The position numbers and the translations under genes were made by a program. The notes below the pieces were generated by a model that worked only from the letters and a program-made list of their open reading frames with translations, was not told the DNA's origin and searched no databases. This document shows, one piece after another, positions 16,758 to 25,098 of a stretch of DNA of 53,082 nucleotides; the stretch's first letter is position 1, and each line of letters opens with the position of its first letter. The stretch comes from Pseudanabaena sp. (GTDB lineage Bacteria; Cyanobacteriota; Cyanobacteriia; Pseudanabaenales; Pseudanabaenaceae): positions 1 to 53,082 of the forward strand of contig QBMK01000028.1 in NCBI GenBank assembly GCA_003249035.1. Reading direction: 5' to 3'.

Positions 16758-17705
16758 TTATTTAGCTTTAGAGATCGCTTTTTGGGTTGTGCGTTTGCAC
16801 CAACCTAAAAACTCTGGAGTAATAATCCCTTTAGGATAAAAAATTGTTCCAATCACAATCAACACCCCAAAAATAATTAAGCGCCCATCTTTAAGAAATT
16901 GCCCTAACCATAATGGCACTCCGTTAACACTTGAAATCCCTCGCAATGCTTCTGGCAAAGCTGTTAGAACAATGCCTCCGACCACGGGTCCCCAAAATGT
17001 GCGCGAACCACCAATTAGTACAAAAGCCAAAAAGATAATACTGGCATCAAAGGTTCCTTGACGAGCATTCCAGGTATTCAGGAAATGAGCACTCACGGCT
17101 CCCACCACACCTGCCATAATAGCCGCTAAGGTAAAGGCTAGAACCTTATAATATGTGGGGTTTATTCCCATTGAATCCGCCGCTAATTCATCTTCACGAA
17201 TCGCAATTAGCGCCCGTCCAACTCGGATTTTTTCCAGACGATACATAAATGCCATGCTCAACCCTAATAATGGCAATGCAATCCACAGATATTCTAAAGG
17301 CGACTGAAACGGCTGCGGGATGCCAAAGATACCCACGGCGCCACCAGTAATCTCAAGATTTAGGGCAACTACTCGCAAAATCTCGACAAAGGCAATTGTG
17401 GCGATCGCCAAATAAATTCCCCTTAAGCGCAAAACTGGAATTCCTAAAATCACCGCCAAGACACCTGATATAAGGCCAGCAACCAACATTTCGAGCAATA
17501 CCCACCAGATGGGCAAAGTTCCTGTTGTAGTCGTTAAAATTTTTGTAGAGGCGATCGCAGCGACATATCCACCTAAGGCATAAAATCCTGGTGTCGCCAA
17601 TGACAACTGCCCAGCCATCAATGGCAAATAAACAGAAATCCCAAGGATTGCACCAAAAATTGCCGATACAATCAAAAAGCCATAGGTGTTAAAAAATTCA
17701 GCCAT
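16758..17705 (-). CDS. LivM-type branched-chain amino acid ABC transporter permease
   Basis: This 315-residue inner-membrane permease shows LSLATPGFYALGGYVAA near the N-terminus, LRLRGIYLAIATIAFVEILR, and GRALIAIREDELAADSMGIN, the cytoplasmic coupling (EAA-like) loop of LivM/NatD proteins. About nine membrane helices are visible. In cyanobacteria NatD, with NatC, the NatA/NatE ATPases and the NatB binding protein, takes up neutral amino acids. None of the other subunits is encoded here; it lies alone between a strong hairpin and the divergent guaB3 gene. Scattered subunit genes are usual for this transporter in cyanobacteria. natD is the likeliest name but a UrtC-like urea permease is not fully excluded. 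Confidence 0.88.
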   Translation of the reverse strand: MAEFFNTYGFLIVSAIFGAILGISVYLPLMAGQLSLATPGFYALGGYVAAIASTKILTTTTGTLPIWWVLLEMLVAGLISGVLAVILGIPVLRLRGIYLAIATIAFVEILRVVALNLEITGGAVGIFGIPQPFQSPLEYLWIALPLLGLSMAFMYRLEKIRVGRALIAIREDELAADSMGINPTYYKVLAFTLAAIMAGVVGAVSAHFLNTWNARQGTFDASIIFLAFVLIGGSRTFWGPVVGGIVLTALPEALRGISSVNGVPLWLGQFLKDGRLIIFGVLIVIGTIFYPKGIITPEFLGWCKRTTQKAISKAK

Positions 17706-17969
17706 CTTTAAGTCAGATCTAGTTATTTTTTGCGATGAAGAACAAAGCTCTACTCTTAAAAAATAACCTCCTATCGCACTAATTAGCTATCATTAGTCAA
17801 TAAGCAGAAATACCTTAAGGAATTATTAAGATTTCCTGCAAGCCTCCCGAATATCAAGTAGCAATCATCATGCGATCGCCGCTTAAAACATTAACCCTTA
17901 GCGTAGATCTTAAAATGCAAGATTTTTACGTAACCCTTAACAAATATCAAATTCTAGAGAGTACAAACA

Positions 17970-19133
17970 GTGGACATTCAAATTGGGCGCGGTAAAACTG
18001 CACGCAGAGCCTATGGCATTGACGAAATTGCATTAGTACCAGGGGGCAAAACTCTCGATCCCAATGTTGCCGATACATTCTGGGAGATTGGGGGCATTCG
18101 TCGCGAAATCCCAATCATTGCTAGCGCAATGGATGGAGTTATCGATGTTGATATGGCGGTGAGACTTTCAAATTTAGGTGCATTGGGCGTACTCAACCTT
18201 GACGGTATCCAAACCCGCTATGACGATCCCACCCCAATTTTAGAAAAAATCGCCTCAGTGGGTGTTACTGAATTTGTCTCGCTCATGCAACAACTCTATG
18301 CCGAACCCGTAAAGCCTGAACTTATTAAAAAGCGCATCCGCCAAATCAAAGAAAAAGGCGGCATTGCTTGCGTAAGTAGTATCCCAGTTAATGCATTTAA
18401 ATATGGTGCGATCGCTGCCGAAGCTGGTTGCGACCTCTTCTTCTTGCAGTCCACAGTGGTTTCTACCACCCATATCGCCGCCGAAGGACTAGTCTCTCTC
18501 GATCTCGCCAAGTTCTGCCAAGAAATGCCATTCCCAGTCCTGATGGGCAACTGCGTCACCTACGATGTCACTCTAGAACTTTTAAGGGCAGGTGCAGCAG
18601 GTGTACTTGTTGGTATTGGGCCTGGAGCTGCATGTACATCTAGAGGGGTGCTTGGAGTAGGTATTCCTCAAGCCACAGCCGTTGCCGACTGTGCCGCAGC
18701 CCGTGAAGACTTTTTCAAAGAAACTGGCAAGTATGTACCTATCATTGCGGATGGTGGATTGATTACTGGTGGCGATATTTGTAAATCGATCGCCTGTGGA
18801 GCAGATGCCGTCATGATCGGCTCTCCCTTTGCTAGAGCCAAAGAAGCTCCAGGTCGTGGCTTTCACTGGGGGATGGCAACACCTAGCCCAGTCTTACCGC
18901 GCGGAACCAGAATTCGGGTTGGCACAACAGGCACGCTAGAACAGATTTTGCGTGGTCCTGCTGGACTTGACGATGGTACTCACAACCTCTTAGGGGCACT
19001 GAAAACTAGTATGGGAACCCTAGGCGCAGCAAATATCCGAGAAATGCAACAGGTTGAAGTAGTGATTGCCCCTTCACTCCTAACTGAGGGCAAGGTTTAC
19101 CAAAAAGCCCAACAACTTGGCATGGGAAAATAA
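17970..19133 (+). CDS. guaB3: GuaB3 family IMP dehydrogenase-related protein
   Basis: This 387-residue TIM-barrel protein begins at a GTG with MDIQIGRGKTARRAYGIDEIALVPG, the GuaB3 signature. It carries the catalytic-loop cysteine in GPGAACTSRGVLGVG (about residue 222) and an FMN/IMP phosphate-binding block IADGGLITGGDICKSIACGADAVMIGS. The CBS pair inserted in ordinary IMP dehydrogenases is absent. GuaB3 proteins of actinobacteria and cyanobacteria act in purine nucleotide interconversion; whether they run as IMP dehydrogenase or GMP reductase is a matter of recent work I cannot settle from sequence. No other purine gene is next to it. Confidence 0.92.
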   Translation: MDIQIGRGKTARRAYGIDEIALVPGGKTLDPNVADTFWEIGGIRREIPIIASAMDGVIDVDMAVRLSNLGALGVLNLDGIQTRYDDPTPILEKIASVGVTEFVSLMQQLYAEPVKPELIKKRIRQIKEKGGIACVSSIPVNAFKYGAIAAEAGCDLFFLQSTVVSTTHIAAEGLVSLDLAKFCQEMPFPVLMGNCVTYDVTLELLRAGAAGVLVGIGPGAACTSRGVLGVGIPQATAVADCAAAREDFFKETGKYVPIIADGGLITGGDICKSIACGADAVMIGSPFARAKEAPGRGFHWGMATPSPVLPRGTRIRVGTTGTLEQILRGPAGLDDGTHNLLGALKTSMGTLGAANIREMQQVEVVIAPSLLTEGKVYQKAQQLGMGK

Positions 19134-19146
19134 AAAATACAGCTAT

Positions 19147-19261
19147 AAGGAATGATTGGTGGCGCGGAGCGCCACCAATCATTCCTTGGTTTTTGATTTT
19201 TCCTAATATCAAGTGATACCAAAGCACAAAATGGCTACGCCATTTTGTGCTTTGGTATCAC
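19147..19261. terminator. Two palindromes between convergent guaB3 and glk
   Basis: First hairpin: 19-bp perfect stem 19147-19165 with 19169-19187 around gga. Second hairpin: 23-bp perfect stem 19213-19235 with 19239-19261 around tac. The second shares the core acaaaatggc-tac-gccattttgt with a hairpin at 29177-29209 and closely resembles one at 9178-9210. Confidence 0.85.
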
Positions 19262-19270
19262 TGTAGCCAT

Positions 19271-20320
19271 CTAAACAAAGCTTGCAGCGTGCAGCATTGC
19301 ACCAATTAGTCCTACTTCAGGATTAAGCACGATATGAATTGGAATATTTTCTAAAACAGGACTAACTCTGCCCTTGTTTTTTAAAACATGCAAAAACGTT
19401 CCATCTTTGAGTAAAGGTAATATTTTAGGAGCTATGCCACCTGCAATATATAATCCCCCATTAGGAATTAATTTCAAAGCTAAATCCCCAGCTTCAGCTG
19501 CGTATGTCTCCACAAATATTTGCATCGTTTGCGTAGCTAAATGATCGACATTAGTTTCGCTATTAATTCCGCAGTTTACTAAAGCCGCATTAGCGATCGC
19601 TGCTGCCACATCCACATTAGGAGCACCAGATTCCCAAAGTCGCACCTTTGCAGAAAGCTCAGCGGATTCAGGTGGAGCAGTTTGCCGATCGCGCAGGAAC
19701 TGATAAATTGACGCAATTCCCGTTCCCGAAGCTACGCGCTCAACCGATACGCGATCGTGACGCTTTTGCAAATATTGCAACAACTCAACTTCTAGAGCAT
19801 TTCTGGGTGCAAAGCCTGTATGCCCCCCCTCAGTGGGGTAAACCTCATAGCGATCGCCATTCCAGCCCAAATATGCTTCACCCAAGCCTGTTCCGGCTCC
19901 AATAATTGCAATTGGCGATTGTTCTGCCACTTTGCCATCTTGTAAGGTATGTAAATCATGGGGTTGCAGACCTAATACTCCATAGCCAATCGCCACAAAA
20001 TCGTTAATTAATCTAACTTTATCAATCTCAAACTCTTCGGCAATGCGATCGCTATCGAAAGTCCAGCCTAAATTAGTTAGATCTGATTTGCGATCATGCA
20101 CTGGACCAGCAATTCCAAAACAAGTAGATGCGATCGACGGCAATCCGCCAAGATTGATTTTGGCAGTTTCTACAAATTCGCGTAAAAGATCGGAGAAATT
20201 GTCATAGCAAGCACCAGCAAAGCGTTGTTCGTATAAAACTGTAAGCCCATCAGAATCTTTTTTGGCAAAACGCAAAAGAGTCTTTGTCCCGCCAATATCA
20301 CCAGCCAAGATCATAGTCAT
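19271..20320 (-). CDS. glk: Glucokinase
   Basis: This 349-residue ROK-unrelated glucokinase (Glk family) opens with ILAGDIGGTKTLLRFA, the ATP phosphate-binding motif. It continues with GIAGPVHD, LTNLGW and INDFVAIGYG with catalytic aspartate, then IAIIGAGTGLGEAYLGWNG and EGGHTGFAPR. It phosphorylates glucose to glucose-6-phosphate, feeding glycolysis or the oxidative pentose phosphate pathway. The first two possible ATG codons are six bases apart (20320 and 20314), so the exact start is open. It is convergent with guaB3 and followed upstream by a HEAT-repeat gene on the same strand. Confidence 0.95.
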   Translation of the reverse strand: MTMILAGDIGGTKTLLRFAKKDSDGLTVLYEQRFAGACYDNFSDLLREFVETAKINLGGLPSIASTCFGIAGPVHDRKSDLTNLGWTFDSDRIAEEFEIDKVRLINDFVAIGYGVLGLQPHDLHTLQDGKVAEQSPIAIIGAGTGLGEAYLGWNGDRYEVYPTEGGHTGFAPRNALEVELLQYLQKRHDRVSVERVASGTGIASIYQFLRDRQTAPPESAELSAKVRLWESGAPNVDVAAAIANAALVNCGINSETNVDHLATQTMQIFVETYAAEAGDLALKLIPNGGLYIAGGIAPKILPLLKDGTFLHVLKNKGRVSPVLENIPIHIVLNPEVGLIGAMLHAASFV

Positions 20321-20367
20321 TGTTATTTTCTTACCTAATCAAATCATCAAAGAAAAGTATTTTTAAG

Positions 20368-20456
20368 GCTCTATCTATATCTATAGCTATAGATAGAGCT
20401 ACTGTAGTTAAGTCATAAAATCCAAAATAGAGTTGCGGCTCGCGCAACTCTATTTT
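20368..20456. terminator. Two hairpins between HEAT-repeat gene and glk
   Basis: Hairpin one: 12-bp perfect stem 20368-20379 with 20388-20399. Hairpin two: 14-bp stem 20424-20437 with 20443-20456 around gctcg. They would end the HEAT-repeat transcript ahead of glk on the minus strand. Confidence 0.7.
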
Positions 20457-20513
20457 GAGTTTAGTTTTTTTTGCCTAACGTCTTTTGATACAGCTATATT
20501 TACAGATCATCTA

Positions 20514-21197
20514 CTAAAATTTGGTCTCAAGCTGATTGATCGCATATTGAGCTGCCGCTGAAACCTGAGGATGAGCATCTTTAACAAGGTAATTTAGCGC
20601 TGACCGACTCTTATCACATTTAAGGTGTCCTAAAGCTTCAGCTAAGCGTTGTCTAGTCAGCCAATCGTCAGACTGAGCAAACCGCAAAATTTGATCGACA
20701 CAGCGTAAATCTCCCACCTCACCCAAAGCTGCGATCGCGGCTTGATGCAACATCGTTTCTTCACTATCTAGGGCTTGAATGAGGGCATCGTAGGCTCGCA
20801 CATCGCCCAGATTTCCTAGCGAAACCGCTGCGCTAAAACGGACTAGCCACTCGGTATCCTCATAAAAAGCGCGTAGCAATGGCTCAACAGCTCGGTTGTC
20901 TTGTAGATAACCCATTGCCCCAGCCGCATCAGCGCGAATCCCATAATCATTCTCAGTTTCTAGAATTCTTGCCAAAACTGGAAAGCAGTCATCAGTATGC
21001 TTTAAACCTAGCGCAAATACTGCCATCGATCTAATCTGTAAGTTTTCATCATCAATCACCTTTAGAATCAGCGGTACAGCTTCATCGGGCGTTAAGTCTC
21101 GCAAAGAGACTAAAGCACGAAGGCGATCGCGCGAGTTTTCACTATTTAACTGTTGAGCAATATTGCTTAAATCTGGGTTTTGATCGGTTAATGACAT
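20514..21197 (-). CDS. HEAT-repeat protein (NblB/phycobilin-lyase-like superfamily)
   Basis: This 227-residue protein consists of about six HEAT-like alpha-helical repeats, visible as RDRLRALVSLRDL, LQIRSMAVFALGL, YGIRADAAGAMGYL, WLVRFSAAVSLGNLGD, MLHQAAIAALGEVGD and WLTRQRLAEALGHL. The size and repeat style resemble NblB and bilin-lyase-like proteins, which act in phycobilisome turnover, and a different cyanobacterial HEAT protein of unknown role. There is no phycobilisome gene next to it, although the window contains apcABC. I therefore leave it unnamed. The start ATG at 21197 follows an AT-rich leader. Confidence 0.85.
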   Translation of the reverse strand: MSLTDQNPDLSNIAQQLNSENSRDRLRALVSLRDLTPDEAVPLILKVIDDENLQIRSMAVFALGLKHTDDCFPVLARILETENDYGIRADAAGAMGYLQDNRAVEPLLRAFYEDTEWLVRFSAAVSLGNLGDVRAYDALIQALDSEETMLHQAAIAALGEVGDLRCVDQILRFAQSDDWLTRQRLAEALGHLKCDKSRSALNYLVKDAHPQVSAAAQYAINQLETKF

Positions 21198-21587
21198 AAA
21201 AAACCTATGTTAAAGCTTTAAGTATAGCTAGCATCAATTTAACTAAAGTGGATTAAAGTCCCAAATTAATGAATAGATTCAAGGAGAAGCGCTTCTTTAA
21301 CTCCGGATTGCCAAGTTATGATTTGTAGATAACCTGATCGAGTGACCAAATATTAAAAACGATTATGCTAGGATGGATACAAATCGATGGATCTATTTAG
21401 TTTATTTTAGATAAGCTGGCAGTAATAGGGGAATTTATTCAGTGAATTCAAGATTTTATAACCAAGAATTCGTAAAATAAAGCCGAAGTTATTGTTGATG
21501 TAAGATTTAAGAAATCTTTTCTTTGTGATGCACAATAGATTCAACATACAAAAAAGTCTAAAATATACTCTCGTGAGGAGTGAATCA
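21198..21587. other. Upstream region of the porin gene
   Basis: A 390-bp divergent region. It includes a short gagaagcgcttct palindrome near 21292 and an AT-rich tract ending at the strong GAGGAG ribosome site before the porin start. Reading frames in it are not gene-like. Confidence 0.5.
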
Positions 21588-23207
21588 ATGAAAAAACTAT
21601 CTTTGAATTTAGCTGGCAGCCTAAGCCTATTAGGCGTTATTGGTGCAGTCGCCGCAACACCAGCCTTTGCTGAAACCACCACAAATGTTTCGCAAATGAG
21701 CAAAGCTATGAACAGCGACCCTGTCGCTCAAAACGTAACTTCAGTATCTCAACTTAGCGATGTAAAGCCAACCGATTGGGCTTTCACTGCATTGCAGTCA
21801 TTGGTAGAGCGCTACGGTTGTATCGCTGGCTACCCTGACAGCACTTTCCGTGGGAAACAAGCAACCAGCCGCTACGAGTTTGCCGCAGGTTTGAATGCTT
21901 GCTTGGACAAAATCAATGAAATCATTTCCGCAGGCTTAGCTGACAAGGTTAGCAAAGAAGACCTAGCTACTTTGCAAAAGCTTCAAGAAGAGTTTGCTGC
22001 TGAACTAGCTATCCTTCGTGGTCGTGTTGATGCTCTTGAAGCTAAGACTGCTAGACTCGAAGCCCAACAATTCTCCACCACCACCAAGCTGACTGGTGAA
22101 GCGATCATGTCTGTACAGGGTGCTAGTGGTAACAATAACCCTGGGACTCCTACAAACACCAATATTTTCGTGTCTAGCCGCGTTCGTCTAAACCTCAACA
22201 CCAGTTTTACAGGTAGCGACCTGTTGCTAACTAGACTAGAAGTTGGTAGTGGCGGTGGTTCTGTTCCTGGAACATTTGGTGCTCTATCTGGTGCTCAAGC
22301 ATTTCCTACCAACTCCAGCAACGCCGGTTATGCAAGCTATGGTCAAGATTGGGCTGGTCTACCTTCAACCGTTACACTAGCAAAACTGCGCTACGACTTT
22401 AACGTTGGTGACGCTCGTGTTAGTGTTGGGCCTGTAATGCATGCCTACGATCACATCGACATCAATAGCTATGCTAATAACGAAGCTTTTGACTACTCTT
22501 CTACCTTCTTCATTAACAACCCACTTATGGTTTTTGTTAATGGTCAAACTGGTGGAGCTGGTGGTGCAATCGATTGGAACATTAGCAAGAGTGCTTTCAG
22601 CTTCCGTGCGCTTTACTTAGCTGCATATGGTAACCAGCCCTCTGCTGCTAATGGCGTTAACCGTGGTCTTTTTGGTGATACCTACCAGGGAACCGTTGAA
22701 TTGGAATATGCTCCAAAGAATGTCGATGGCGACAAAATCTTTGCCGTTAGACTGCAGTACACCAATGCCTCTGTAAACAACACTGGTGTTAACACTGGTG
22801 GTGTTAACGTTGAGTGGAAGTTTGCTAAGGGTGCAGCACTCTGGGGCCGTTATGGCTTTGGCACTCTAGATAACCGTGGCGTACCTAATAATATTCCCGG
22901 AACATTTAACTCTGGATTCGTCACCACTCCGACAACCAACACAACCATCAACGCCCAAACTTGGATGTTTGGATTTGCTTTCCCTGACTTGTTTAAGGAA
23001 GGAGCTATGGCTGGTATCGCAGTTGGTCAACCGATGATTACTAGTCAAGTTGGAAATTCAACTCAGACTAACTTGGAATTGTTCTACAACTTCCCAATCA
23101 CGAACAATATCCGCATTACACCTGACCTCCAATTCATCTTCAATCCTAACAACAGCACTCAGAGCACCATCTTCGTTGGTACTCTAAGAACTGTTTTCTC
23201 ATTCTAA
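21588..23207 (+). CDS. SLH-domain outer-membrane porin (OprB/Som type)
   Basis: This 539-residue outer-membrane protein starts at the ATG at 21588, behind a GTGAGGAGTGAATCA ribosome site. A signal peptide (MKKLSLNLAGSLSLLGVIGA ... TPAFA) is followed by an S-layer homology domain (DVKPTDWAFTALQSLVERYG, FRGKQATSRYEFAAGLNACL). Next comes a short coiled coil (LQEEFAAELAILRGRVDALE) and a large beta-barrel ending in ...IFVGTLRTVFSF with a terminal phenylalanine. This is the architecture of cyanobacterial Som/iron-uptake porins, in which the SLH domain anchors the barrel to the pyruvylated cell-wall polysaccharide. Substrate selectivity cannot be judged from sequence. A strong terminator follows. 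Confidence 0.93.
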   Translation: MKKLSLNLAGSLSLLGVIGAVAATPAFAETTTNVSQMSKAMNSDPVAQNVTSVSQLSDVKPTDWAFTALQSLVERYGCIAGYPDSTFRGKQATSRYEFAAGLNACLDKINEIISAGLADKVSKEDLATLQKLQEEFAAELAILRGRVDALEAKTARLEAQQFSTTTKLTGEAIMSVQGASGNNNPGTPTNTNIFVSSRVRLNLNTSFTGSDLLLTRLEVGSGGGSVPGTFGALSGAQAFPTNSSNAGYASYGQDWAGLPSTVTLAKLRYDFNVGDARVSVGPVMHAYDHIDINSYANNEAFDYSSTFFINNPLMVFVNGQTGGAGGAIDWNISKSAFSFRALYLAAYGNQPSAANGVNRGLFGDTYQGTVELEYAPKNVDGDKIFAVRLQYTNASVNNTGVNTGGVNVEWKFAKGAALWGRYGFGTLDNRGVPNNIPGTFNSGFVTTPTTNTTINAQTWMFGFAFPDLFKEGAMAGIAVGQPMITSQVGNSTQTNLELFYNFPITNNIRITPDLQFIFNPNNSTQSTIFVGTLRTVFSF

Positions 23208-23240
23208 ACTCGTGAAAAGACTGGTGTGAATTACCAGTCT

Positions 23241-23279
23241 AAAAAATAAGGTTAGCGCTTAGCGCTAACCTTATTTTTT
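23241..23279. terminator. Porin terminator
   Basis: An 18-bp perfect stem 23241-23258 with 23262-23279 around tta, with A and T runs, preceded by a smaller hairpin 23218-23240. It separates the porin gene from the convergent small secreted protein gene and overlaps that gene's stop. Confidence 0.85.
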
Positions 23280-23701
23280 TATCTAATGCCAATCAGTGTT
23301 TTTGCCATAGGGAAATAGGTTGCCCATATTTTAGGATCGGGGCGGCTTGCCCAGTCGCGGCGGGAAACAATTAATTGCAAAATAATAGCAGCTTGATCTT
23401 GATTTAGATTTTGCGCTGTGACTTTGACAGATACATCAGAAACAAGCACCTCACGATCAAATGTCCGTTGAGCCGCCGATCGCGCTAGTATTTCGGCTTG
23501 ACGTGTCATTACCGTAAATCCCTCGTCTTGGTTGACCAGTAGCCGAATATCGACCTCACGGCGCTCCGCAGCAGCACTACTCGCGATCGCAATGGTAGAT
23601 AGAGTTGCGATCGCTGAGACAAGTAAATATTTAGTTAATCTACGAAATGGCTGAGCCATAGAGAAATTAGGAGAAACATGCGATTCGTTTTTCATAGTCA
23701 T
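23279..23701 (-). CDS. Small secreted protein of unknown function
   Basis: This protein (about 140 residues) has a signal peptide in MAQPFRRLTKYLLVSAIATL followed by an AAA cleavage region. The mature domain of about 90 residues contains VDIRLLVNQDEGFTVMTRQA and VSVKVTAQNLNQDQAAIILQ. I do not recognise a named family, though it looks like a conserved cyanobacterial periplasmic or lumenal protein. The start is uncertain: ATG codons at 23701, 23695 and 23659 are all possible, and the last places the signal peptide ideally. It is convergent with the porin and divergent from the giant gene. Confidence 0.7.
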   Translation of the reverse strand: MTMKNESHVSPNFSMAQPFRRLTKYLLVSAIATLSTIAIASSAAAERREVDIRLLVNQDEGFTVMTRQAEILARSAAQRTFDREVLVSDVSVKVTAQNLNQDQAAIILQLIVSRRDWASRPDPKIWATYFPMAKTLIGIR

Positions 23702-23845
23702 CTTCGCCAGAAACTCACAAAAGAAATTATAGAAAAGTCGCCAAGATATTAGCAAAAAACTGGGAAAGATGTGTGCTATTGTCTGCTAACAAATTTGGCT
23801 TTAGAGTGTAGCCTACTTAAGAGTCAATTTCCCTACCAATTTTAG

Positions 23846-23890
23846 TAATCTTAGGATTTATGGCACTTTACGCTATAAATCCTAAGATTA
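23846..23890. repeat. Palindrome upstream of the giant-protein gene
   Basis: 15-bp perfect arms 23846-23860 and 23876-23890 flank a 15-base loop, 40 bases before the start at 23930. The two flanking genes diverge, so this may be an operator or a leader hairpin rather than a terminator. Confidence 0.65.
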
Positions 23891-23929
23891 CGCCTTATCT
23901 GTCGTTATGGAGGTCTTACAGGGGGCATT

Positions 23930-25069
23930 ATGTCAAAAGTTCTGATTAGTAGTATGATCGATCAAATTAATACATTGCTGACCCGACCAGTTGGATCGAT
24001 ATCAAGGAAATCATCCTCAGATACTATTCATCAGCAGAGAGAGCAACTAAAACAGCTTCGATCGCAACTAGAAAGCTTAACGGACTACTCACAGCTAAGT
24101 AATCTAGAGCAGCAATATCAAGCTTTAATAACATCCTTACAAGGGGAAAGTTATCCCCAGAATGAGCCAAGCCATGATCTGGCTAGCGAACAAACTAATC
24201 AAAATGACGCAAAAAACGAAGAAATCAGAACAAGAAAATTTAAAACAGATAAACTAGATATATTGCCCCCCTTATTATTTAGTGCAGAAGTTAGCAACTT
24301 ATTTGGCGCTGAATCTTACTTGACAGAGGAGACTAGCACAATGACTAATGGCACGCCTGAGCCTAATTCGACATTTGTTAACGATCGCATGATTGCTTCG
24401 CTTCAGCAAGCAATTCAACAGACATTGCAACAGGTTGTCAAAGAGTCAGTCCAGCAATCATTGCAGGAAGTGGTCAGCCAAACTCTCGCTACCGAAAGAG
24501 CGCTCATGGTAGGAGAGATTTCGGCGAGTATAAATCAAATAGTTGAATCCCAGCAGCGATCGCAAATAAGTCAAGAATTAATTGTTTTAAATCAACAAAA
24601 ACAAAAGTTAAACGATGAAATCTTGCAGTTAGAGTCCGATCGTGCGACTTGGATGAAACAGTTTCAAGAATTTCAAACAACTCAACAGGAAGTTTTAGAT
24701 AGATCGTTAAGTTCAGAAAATAACTACCTGAGCGAACAGATTTCTGATAACACTGTTAGCCCATTAAGAGAGCCTCAACAAGAAGAATTTACAAATAAAG
24801 TACAAGAACAAACCGATCGCTTTTTACTGCATCTAGATGAAATGTTTAACACCACATTTCGATCTCTAGAACAAGAAATTCAAGGCTATCAAACATCGAT
24901 AGTAGCCAAGCTTGGTCATATGGAAAGCCTAGAGCAAAAGGGTGAAGCCTTAATTAGTATCGGATTAGTCAACAGACTGGCCAGAGCTCCTCAATTACGG
25001 CTGAAGCGCTTTCAAGTGATGCAACCATATTACCCGAACTCCCCAATGATATTCCCGTCCGATATTTAG
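23930..25069 (+). CDS. Coiled-coil N-terminal part of a giant Hsp70-like protein (frame broken near 24980)
   Basis: This 379-residue ORF starts at an ATG behind GGGGGCATT. It contains an early helical segment (REQLKQLRSQLESLTDYSQL, residues about 34-53) and a long glutamine-rich coiled coil (residues about 150-325). The last true-looking stretch is QKGEALI..LVNRLAR. After that the frame changes character (APQLRLKRFQVMQPYYPNS) and stops at 25069. The next frame is open from 24958 and continues as acidic protein (SSSITAEALSSDATILPELP), so the coding sense passes from frame 2 to frame 1 between about 24977 and 24990. A one-base deletion, sequencing error or programmed shift joins it to the following ORF. 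Function of the intact protein is unknown to me. Confidence 0.75.
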   Translation: MSKVLISSMIDQINTLLTRPVGSISRKSSSDTIHQQREQLKQLRSQLESLTDYSQLSNLEQQYQALITSLQGESYPQNEPSHDLASEQTNQNDAKNEEIRTRKFKTDKLDILPPLLFSAEVSNLFGAESYLTEETSTMTNGTPEPNSTFVNDRMIASLQQAIQQTLQQVVKESVQQSLQEVVSQTLATERALMVGEISASINQIVESQQRSQISQELIVLNQQKQKLNDEILQLESDRATWMKQFQEFQTTQQEVLDRSLSSENNYLSEQISDNTVSPLREPQQEEFTNKVQEQTDRFLLHLDEMFNTTFRSLEQEIQGYQTSIVAKLGHMESLEQKGEALISIGLVNRLARAPQLRLKRFQVMQPYYPNSPMIFPSDI

Positions 25070-25098
25070 AAACTTTTACTGAACCTGCTGATGAAGAC

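Noticed and set aside
24955-25069. Programmed -1 slippery site joining the two giant ORFs
   Set aside because: No X-XXY-YYZ heptamer in the correct frame is visible in the overlap; a simple indel is the more economical explanation.
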